Of a stretch of DNA of 64,000 nt, positions 55,431-64,000 are shown piece by piece. Source of the stretch: Nageia nagi (Eukaryota > Pinophyta); NCBI GenBank assembly GCA_050084985.1, contig JBITNC010000001.1, positions 200,074,001-200,138,000 of the forward strand, written 5' to 3'. Made by a program: the position numbers and the translations under genes. How positions within the stretch are numbered: position 1 is the stretch's first letter; each line of letters opens with the position of its first letter. The notes under the pieces are model-generated. The model was not told where the DNA came from, made no database searches, and saw only the letters and a program-made list of their open reading frames with translations.

Positions 55431-55840
55431 CCTAACATAAACCCTTAAACTCTAATCCAAACCCAAACCCCTAACCCTTAACATACTGCAACCCTTAATA
55501 AAATTGGGTACAACAACTCTTAACTCTAGAAATAAGGGTTAAATCTTAAACCCTCAACTCAAACCTAAACCTCTAACTCTTAAACCATAACCCCTAAGTC
55601 AAACCTAAACTCTTAAACCCTAACCCCAACCCCTAATCCTTAAAATCCTAACCATAATCCTTAATAAATCCTAACCATATTCTTTAAATTGTAACACTTA
55701 CCCTTAATTCCTAACCATAACCCTTAAACCCTTATTTCTAACTAAAATCCAAACCCATAAAACCCTAACATTGAACTCAAACCCAAACTCCTAACCCTTA
55801 AACCCTAACACAAACCCAATCTAAATCTTTATGAAATAAA
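55431..55840 (+). repeat. Telomere-like block A (degenerate CCCTAA/CCCTTAA)
   Basis: Dense AACCCTAA, ACCCCTAACCCTTA and related steps without a strict heptamer register. It is nearly identical in order to 57382-57781. Confidence 0.85.
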
Positions 55841-55842
55841 AT

Positions 55843-56434
55843 ACTTACATATCTACTTTCAATCCCTACTTTTCCTGATTTAATTGACTTATTGGTATAT
55901 ACCATTGAAGATGTGCTATATCGAGCATGCACAACTTTTTTGAATCATGATGGTTCAGCAATGGATTCTCTACATGCTTCCTTCTCCTCCACCTTCTTCA
56001 TTAGGCTCTTCCACACCTTCTTTTCAACATCTACAGGCCTACTTCCTTTTCATTGATTTTTAGGAAGGTTTTTATTTTATTCATTATTTTGTCTCTCCTC
56101 CAATTCAAATTCCTGTCCATATGTTGCAATGCTCATTTTGGGCTCCATGCATCGCCAAATTCTCTTTTCAAGATATCTATGATCCTTTATTTTGCTGCAA
56201 AATGCATAATTTTTTAGAAAATGAATTAAAAAATTATGTACAATGTACTATCAATATTAATCTATGAAAAAATTAAGTATAAAATTAAGTATATAAATTA
56301 TATACATACCTATTTCACTTTGTTTTTTCCACTCGATATCTATGGTAGGATCAAACTAGTGGAAAGTGCATTTTCTAAGAGTATCATAAAAAATGCCTTG
56401 AAGAGAATTTAATAACATTAGTAAATTATTATAT

Positions 56435-56477
<43 letters not shown>

Positions 56478-57239
56478 AATTAATTCTTACCATTATGATC
56501 TTTAATTACAACACCCTTCTCATCCACCTTAATCTCAATATCATTAGTGCCCTTGCATGTTATAAATACTGTCTCCATATTGATTGATTGTACATTTGCA
56601 ATTACCATATTACTTATATTATATTTATTGAATGCAACATTTAATTAATAAAACATAACTTCAATCAATTTTTTAAATTTTAAAAAAGTTAATGTTACCA
56701 TCTGGTGATGAGTCCATTGATGATGGTCAATCTATGCCACTAGTACGCCTAGTAAGCTTAGAAGGCCTAGTAGATGAAGGCCTAATGCCCATTTGTTTAT
56801 CAATTTCTCTATCAATATCAATCCTTTGCGTCCATTACGTGGCCATTTTATATAGTTTGGCCACCATTTTACTCTATTAAAAAGGTAAAAAAAATAAAGT
56901 CAAATTTCTCTTTGAAATTAATTTTATTAAATAAAATTGGATAAATCACATTCATAAATAAATACTTACAAAACCCTTCTTGCTTATAGTTGGCTTTGGA
57001 GGTCTTGGATTCTTTCCCCTCCTATCATTAGCCATGATAATCACTAAATAAAGTTAATAACAAAAACTATTATCAATATAAAAATTTAAAACTATTCAAT
57101 TTAATAAACCTAAAATAATATGCCAATATTAAATTTATAAAGGTTATCATTGAGACACATTGCAATATGAATATGATGGAAGAAATTGAGGATGTTGGCC
57201 TCTGTTGTTTTAAGTTATGTCAATAAGTTACAATAATAT
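55843..57239. other. Non-repetitive segment between the two telomere-like blocks
   Basis: AT-rich; the minus strand near 55900-56400 has protein-like stretches (for example RYLEKRIWRCMEPK) that I cannot assign to a family. An (AT)n run lies at 56439-56474. It begins exactly where the shared sequence CCAATCTAAATCTTTAT ends in block A. Confidence 0.4.
56439..56474. repeat. (AT)n microsatellite
   Basis: About 18 uninterrupted AT dinucleotides. Confidence 0.9.
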
Positions 57240-57850
57240 TTATGGGTAACCCAAACCTTAAACTTTAAATCTTAATTTAAATCTTAAACCCTCAACTCAA
57301 ACCTAAACCACTAACCCTTAAATAGTAACCCCTAAGTCAAACCTAACATTAAACTCAAACCTAAACTCCTAACACGTAAATCCTAACATAAACCCTTAAA
57401 CCCTAATCCAAACCCAAACCCCTAACCCTTAACATACTACAACCCCTAATAAAATTGGGTACAACAACCCTTAACTCTAGAAATTAGGGTTAAATCTTAA
57501 ACCCTCAACTCAAACCTAAACCTCTAAATCTTAAACCATAACCCCTAAGTCAAACCTAAACTCTTAAACCCTAACCCCAACCCCTAACCCTTAAAATCCT
57601 AACATAATCCTTAATAAATCCTAACCATATTCTTTAAATTGTAACACTTACCCTTAATTCCTAACCATAACCCTTAAGCCCTTATTTCTAACTAAAATAC
57701 AAACCCATAAAACCCTAACATTGAACTCAAACCCAAACTCCTAACCCTTAAACCCTAACATAAACCCAATCTAAATCTTTATAGCCTAACTTAAACATTT
57801 ATACCGCAACCCCTAACCCTAACCTAAACCTTTATACAACATGATGTTAG
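57240..57850 (+). repeat. Telomere-like block B
   Basis: 57382-57781 repeats block A at an offset of 1951 bp with few changes (shared markers AAATTGGGTACAACAA and TCTAGAAATTAGGGTTAAA). It is preceded and followed by further degenerate CCCTAA-rich sequence. Confidence 0.85.
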
Positions 57851-57867
57851 TGTTAACCCTAAATTTA

Positions 57868-59440
57868 TCCCCTAGTTTTTTACAAAAATTTACAAGTTTT
57901 TTACAAAAATTTACAAGTTTTTTACAAAAATTTACCCTAAATTTTAAACCATAAACCAAACACCTAACACCTAAAATTTAACCCTAATTTTTTTACAAAA
58001 AATTAATCATAATTTGTTACAAAATTTATCACTAAATTTTAAGTTAAAATTAACCTTAGTTTTTTACAAAAAAAATCCTTTTTTTTACAAAAAACAATCC
58101 TATTTTTTTATGAAAATTAACCCATAAGTTTTTAGAAAATTAACACTAAATTTTAAAATACAAAATTAACCCTAAAATTTTACATAAATTAACATTAAAT
58201 ATATAGTCAAAATTAACCCTAAATTTTAATAAAATTTAACCGTAACCCACACACTTAACACTTAAAATTTAGCCCTAAAGTTTTACAAAAATTAATCCTA
58301 TTTTTTTACCCTAATTATTGCTAATTGTTTTACAAAAATTAACCAATATTTTTTACAAAAATCAATCCTTAATTTTTTCAAAAATTAACCCTAATTTTTT
58401 AATGAAAATTAACCCTAATTTTTTACAAAAATTAACCATAAATTTTAAAATCAAAATTAACCTTAAAAGTTTACAAAAATTAACCCATTTTTTTCACAAA
58501 AAAATAACCTAATTTTTTACAAAAATTAACATTAAATTTTAAGTCAAAATTAACCATAACCCATACAACTAACACTTAAAATTTAACCCTTAATTTTTAC
58601 AAAAATTAATCCTTAATTTATTTAAAAATTAATCCTAATTTTTTACAAAAGTTAACCCTTAATTTTTACAAAAATTAGCCCTAATTTTTATAAATATTAA
58701 TTGTAATTTGTACCCTAAATTTTTACAAAATTTAATCCTAATTTTTTACAAAAATTAACCCTAAATTTTAAGTTAAAATTAACCTTAGTTTTTTACAAAA
58801 ATTAACCCTATTTTTTTTACGAAAATTAACTCTAAATTTTTTAGAAAAAATAACCCTAATTTTCAACAATAAAATAACCTATTTTTTTATAAGAATTAAC
58901 ATTATAATTTTAAGTCAAAACTAACCCTAAATTTTAATAAAATTTAACCACAAACCAAACACCTAACACATAAAATTTAACCCTAAATTTTTACAAAAAT
59001 TAATCCTTTATTTCTATAAAAATTAACCCTAATTTTTTACAAAAATTAACCCTAATTTTTTACAAAAATTAACCCTTATGTTTTTATAAATATTAATCGT
59101 AATTTGTACAAAAATTAACCTTAGTTTTTTTTACAAAAATTAACCCTTATTTTTTATGAAAATTGACCTTGAATGTTTTACAAAAAATAACCCTAATTTT
59201 TTTACAAAAATTAACCTTAACATTTTACAAAAAAAACCTAATTTTTTACAAGAATTAACATCAAATTTTAAGTCAAAATTAAACCTAAATTTTAATAAAA
59301 AATTTACCCTACATTTTAAATTAAAATCAGCCCTACATCTTAAGTTAATATTAACCTTAATTTATTTACAAAATTCAACCCTAAATTTTTTTCACAACTT
59401 TATCCTACTTCTCTACAGAAATTAATCCTACTTTTTTTAC
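57868..59440 (+). repeat. Hybrid satellite: CCCTAA joined to TTTTTTACAAAAATTA
   Basis: The repeating phrase AATTAACCCTAATTTTTTAC, AAAA recurs with a spacing of about 22-26 bp, some 60-70 times. It starts with three perfect 22-bp copies of GTTTTTTACAAAAATTTACAA (57873-57935) and spreads into variants. Most units keep one CCCTAA, so it looks like telomere-type repeat units interspersed with an AT-rich linker. Confidence 0.85.
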
Positions 59441-60279
59441 AAATTGGAGATCATATGGTCATTTTCATATAACAAAAAAAAGGAGGAGCTATGGGATTTC
59501 TTGGAATATTTTTGCATATTTTTTTTAATTTAACAAAATTAAATCCCTAATTTGCAAATTTTGGAATTGTTATCTCAAATCTAAAATTAATGTTGTAAGA
59601 TTTAGTTTTTTCCTAAAATTAATTTTGTAAGATTTAGTTTTTCTCCAAACCCTAGGTTTAATTTTGTAAACCCTAACTTTTTATCTAGATTCTAGGGTTT
59701 TCATGTTCCAAAGATTTAGTTTTTTTTTGTTCAATTTTTTGAGGTTTTTTGATGTATTGTTTTAATCTTCATATTAAAAATATCACATGCATGCAAAAAT
59801 ATTCTATCTTTATTAAAAAAAATGTTAAATGTATGCTTTAGAAAGTAAAAATTCATATTTAGTATACTTACCTTTGAATCTAGCTATGGGTTTGACAAAT
59901 ATGACCTTAGATCTGATGGAAAATCATCAAATTTTATCCAAATATGACCCTTATGCCCCCTCTTCCAAGACAAACACTTTGTACCTTGTCCCTCTCATGA
60001 TATTCGACTGAGAAAATGATTAGTGGGGCATGTGGGGTATACCCCTTTTATTTTTTATAATTGCATGGTCTACTTGATGCATCAATATGTCGAGTAATGC
60101 ATCATTTTGTCCTCATCAAAATAAAAAAAAAAACTAAAAAAATAACATTAAATAAATTTAAAATATTAAATAATTTTAAAAATATTTACTTTTAAATATT
60201 AGATAGAGTCGTAAAAAAATTAAATTATAAATACTATTAAATTAATAAAATGTAATTTTAATATTATGATATCATTAAT
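59441..60279. other. AT-rich stretch, nothing assigned
   Basis: Contains a few isolated AAACCCTA/TAGGGTTT steps (59648-59700) and poly-A/T runs; no coding recognised. Confidence 0.4.
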
Positions 60280-60930
60280 ATTTTGTTAATGTTAATGTAC
60301 TTATGTTAATATGTACATTGATATTGTTAAGGTTATGAGTCAAGTCATGGTTTTTGGATTAAATTAATGTGAATGCTATATGTCAATGTTAGATTGTTAA
60401 TGTCTATGTTAATGGTAATGGTATGTTAATGCTATATCAATGATAATGTTATGGCAATATCAATGCTATAAGTTAATTTTAATGTTAACATTATCGAGCT
60501 TGAAGTTTGCATCAATTATAAAAGGGTTAGATTGTCGACGGTGGAGGCAAAGTTGTAATGACCACTTCCAATATACCATTATGTGACTCATTGGCAAGTT
60601 ATGGTAATGCTATATGTCAATTTTTAAGAGATGCAATTTGATGCTAGTTTTATGTTCATATTATTTTAATGTTATATTATTGTTAATGTTATATTGATGC
60701 CATGCTAATATGGATAATGTGATGTTAATAGAGTTAATGCAATGTTAATGCCATGCTAATATAGTTAATGCAATGTTAATATTGTGTTATTATAGTTAAT
60801 GTGATGTTAGTGTTCATTCAATGTTAATGGCATGCTAATTTAGATAACTAGATGTTAATGTTATGTTAATATAGTTAATATGATGTTAGTGTTAATGCTA
60901 TGTTAATGTTAGTGCAATGTTAATATAGTT
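60280..60930 (+). repeat. TTAATG-rich degenerate array
   Basis: Phrases such as GTTAATGCAATGTTAATGCC and ATGCTAATATAGTTAATG recur irregularly, with a loose period of about 18-20 bp and some 30 TTAATG or TTAATA steps. Confidence 0.65.
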
Positions 60931-61437
60931 ATTTTTTTTTAGATGCATATGCATTATGCCTTTAAAATGAACATCAATGAGTTGGAGGTGATGACCAACC
61001 ATTGATTCTAATTTTCTTAAGTTTCACTACAATAATTATTAAGCCATAGAGTAGTATACACTTGGATTTGATCACCAAGGTAGTCTTCCCTTAGGATATA
61101 AGTTGTTACTTTCCACCAAATGACTATAAATAAGGGATATGAGAGTTGCATGGGTGACACCAATGGGTTAGTCAGTCCATTGGCTACATCATTGAGGGTT
61201 GATACTCCTGGTAAGCTATTAACTAATTTCTTGATGGCATTCTTGATGCCCCATTGCAAAATGGGGACACATTTAGTCACCATATTGAGAATTATCCCTA
61301 GGAAGCCTTTTTAGCTACCATATTGAGCCTAGAGCTTGCATTGGTTAGGCAAGGGTTATATTGTTAACAATGGAGGAAGAGTTGTAATGACTAATTCCAA
61401 TATATCATTATGTGACTCATTGGAAAGATATGGTAAA
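60524..61437 (+). repeat. Direct repeat pair, ~88 bp (60524-60612 and 61350-61437)
   Basis: Both contain GGGTTA-type starts, GGTGGAGG/ATGGAGGA, AGTTGTAATGAC, TTCCAATATA and CATTATGTGACTCATTGG. The offset is about 826 bp. The sequence between is partly the TTAATG array and partly unassigned. Confidence 0.7.
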
Positions 61438-61685
61438 CACAACTTATAGTTTTACCAACCTACCTTATTTTAACACTTGACTAGTATACATTCTAGGAAA
61501 ATAAAAAACTTTAACTATAATCTTCACATCGCTCACATTAATAAGATTTAATCAATTTATGAATTTTCAAAAAAGATAACCATATCGAATTGCATGATAA
61601 AGTAATTAGGCATATATATTGTTTGATGTATATTTTTAAAGTTGTAAAAAAGATAAATATTATATTTTTTTAAGTACACATATAG

Positions 61686-64000
61686 GTTGTTCAAATCTTA
61701 AATCCTAAACCCTTCATCATAAACCTTAAACCCTACATCCTAAACCCTAAACCCTACATCATAAACCCTAAACCCTAAACCCTACATCAAAAACCCTAAT
61801 CCCTAATCTCTAAATCCTACATCATAAACCTTTGATCATAAACCCTACATTCTAAACCCTAAACCCTTTATCATAAACCCTAAACCCTACATCATAAACC
61901 ATAAACCCTAAACCTTGCATCATAAACCCTAAACCCTTCATCATAAACCCTAAACCTTAAAACCTAAATTCTAAACCCTAAACATTACATCATAAAACCT
62001 AAACCTTGCATCATAATCCCTAAACCCTAAACCCTACATCCTAAACCCTAAACCCTACATCCTAAACCCTAAACCATTCATCATAAACCATGAACCCTAA
62101 ATCCTAAATACTACATCATAAACCTTGAACCATAAACCCTACATAATAAATCCTAAAACCTTCATTATAAACCCTAAAACCTACATCTTAAACCCTAAAC
62201 CCCTTCATCATAAACCATGAACACTAAACCCTAATCATTACATCATAAACCCTAAATCATAAACCTTGCATCATGAACCCTAAGCCTTGCTTCATAAGCC
62301 CTAAACCCTACATCATAAACCCTAAAGCTTAAACCCTACATCATAAACCCTAAACCTTGCATCATAAACCCTAAACCTTACATCATAAACCCTTAAACCC
62401 TAAACTATAAATCCTACATCATGAACCCTAAGCCCTACATCATAAACCCTAAACCCTACATCCTAAACCCTTCATCATAAACCATGAACCCTAAACCATA
62501 AATACTACATCATAAACCATAAACCCTAAATCATAAATCTAAAACCCTTCATTATAAACCCTAAACCCTACATATTAAACCCTAAACCCTACATACTAAA
62601 CCCTTCATCATAAAACATGAACACTAAACCCTAATCCCTACATCATAAACCCTAAACTATAAACCCTACATCATGAAACCTAAGCCTTACATCGTAAACC
62701 CTAAAGCCTAAACCCTACATCCTAAACCTAAACCTTGCATCATAAACCTTAAACCTTACATTATAAACCCTTAAACCTTAAAATGTAAACCCTAAATCAT
62801 GACCCCTAAGCTTTGCATCATAAACCCTTCATCATAAACCTTAAAACTTGCATCTTAAACCCTAAATCCCAAACCCTACATCATAAACTATAAACCTTTC
62901 ATCATAAACCCTAAACCTTACATCATAAACCCTTAACCCTAAACCCTTCATCATAAACCCTACATCACAAATCTTAAATCCTACATCTTAAACCTTAAAC
63001 CCTTCATCATAAACCCTAAACCCTTCATCATAAACCCTAAAATCTAAACCTTAAACCCTAAAACTTGCATCATAAACCCTAAACCCTACATATTAAACCC
63101 TAAAACCTAAACACTAAACCCTTCATCATAAAACTTGAATCAAAAATCCTAAACCCTACATCCTAAACCCTAAATCTTTCATAATAAACCTTGAATCATA
63201 AATCCTAAACCCTACATCCTAAACCATAAACCCTTCATCATAAACCTTAAACCCTAAATAATAAACCTTGCATCATAAATCCTAAACCCTACATCCTAAA
63301 CCCTAAACCCTAAACACTAAACCCTTCACCATAAATCTTGCATCACAAATCTTAAACCCTAAACCCTTCACCATTAACCTTAAACCTTGCATCATAAACC
63401 CTAAACCTTAAACCCTACATCAAAAACCCTAAACCCTACATCGTAAACCCTAAACCTTACATCATAAACCCTTCATCATAAACCTTGTATCCTAAATGCT
63501 AAACCTTAAACCCTACACATAAACCCCAAACCCTAAACCCTACATCATAAAACTTAAAGCCTTCATCATAAACCCTAAACCCTTAATCATAAACCCTAAA
63601 CCATAAACCTTAAACCCTAAACCCTAAACCATACATCATAAACCCTAAACCCTACATCCTAAACCCTAAACCTAAACCCTTCATCATAAAGTCTGCATCA
63701 TAAATCCTCAACCCTACATGCTAAACCCTAAACCTTATATTATTAACCCTAAACCTTATATTATTAACCCTAAACCTTATAACTTAAACCCTAAACCCTA
63801 CATCATAAACCCTAAACCTTGCATCACAAACCTTACATCCTAAATCCTGAACCCCTTCATCATAAATCCTCAACCTTGCATCATAAACCCTAAACCTACA
63901 TCATAAGCCCTAAACCATAAATGTTAAACCCTAAACCTTGCATCATAAACCCTACATCCTAAAACCTAAACACTAAACCCTTCATCATAAATCTTGCATC
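61686..64000 (+). repeat. Interstitial telomere-like satellite (CCCTAAA with CATCAT)
   Basis: 2.3 kb, continuing past the window, of one to three AAACCCT heptamers separated by ACATCAT, TTCATCAT or TGCATCAT, giving composite units of about 20-28 bp. The order is consistent but decay is heavy. The orientation on this strand is CCCTAAA throughout. Confidence 0.92.

Noticed and set aside
58318-59425. Open frames rich in Asn, Phe, Lys and Ile
   Set aside because: They are translations of the CCCTAA/TTTTTTACAAAA satellite.
61686-64000. True chromosome terminus
   Set aside because: Repeats are degenerate, interrupted by CATCAT, and in the orientation opposite to that of a right-hand end.

Overview
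This is a 64 kb stretch of nuclear plant DNA, AT-rich and built almost entirely of transposable elements and tandem repeats. The evidence for a plant is the set of lineages present: Ty1/copia and Ty3/gypsy elements with initiator-Met-type primer sites, a Tat-type gypsy element with a second RNase H, an L1-type LINE whose first ORF carries a DUF4283-like domain, BED/DUF659/hAT transposases, and arrays of the CCCTAAA plant telomere heptamer. A large, repeat-rich seed-plant genome fits best; the species cannot be named from the sequence. Only one apparently intact host gene was recognised (26734-27330), a small two-helix membrane protein of the plant 'ribosomal protein L34e superfamily'.

Layout. 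1-2295: 5' end of a minus-strand gypsy-like element (LTR 1448-2295 plus primer site), inserted into the reverse transcriptase of a minus-strand copia element (2296-8364). 8529-23237: a Tat-lineage gypsy element with 869-bp LTRs and a matching GCATA target duplication; between its single pair of LTRs most of the internal region is present twice in tandem (about 6.06-6.08 kb each). 23243-26440: decayed copia integrase and a tRNA-derived SINE-like unit. 26734-27330: the host gene. 29676-31900: decayed minus-strand hAT transposase. About 34780-42700: one minus-strand L1-type LINE interrupted by three separate insertions (an LTR element that itself contains a hAT fragment, a solo LTR, and a short hAT-like element); joining the coding across each insertion restores recognisable endonuclease or reverse transcriptase order. 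46200-48700: decayed minus-strand gypsy pol. 49733-53830: a 1.47-kb LTR, a perfect initiator-Met primer site, a 62-bp minisatellite and a coding-like remnant. 53837-54850: a diverged relative of the Tat element's LTR, primer site and leader. 54995-64000: a repeat field containing a 23-bp TGACTCA array, two related telomere-like blocks, a hybrid CCCTAA/AT-rich satellite, a TTAATG-rich array and a degenerate CCCTAAA array that runs off the window.

None of the transposon coding regions is intact, so the mobile elements here are relics. The most informative object is the internally duplicated Tat element. Its two internal copies share some disabling lesions and differ in others, and they are visibly more alike than its two LTRs, so the duplication probably arose in place after the element had inserted and begun to decay. 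No operon-like or defence-system arrangement was seen. All percentages, copy numbers and boundaries were estimated by eye.
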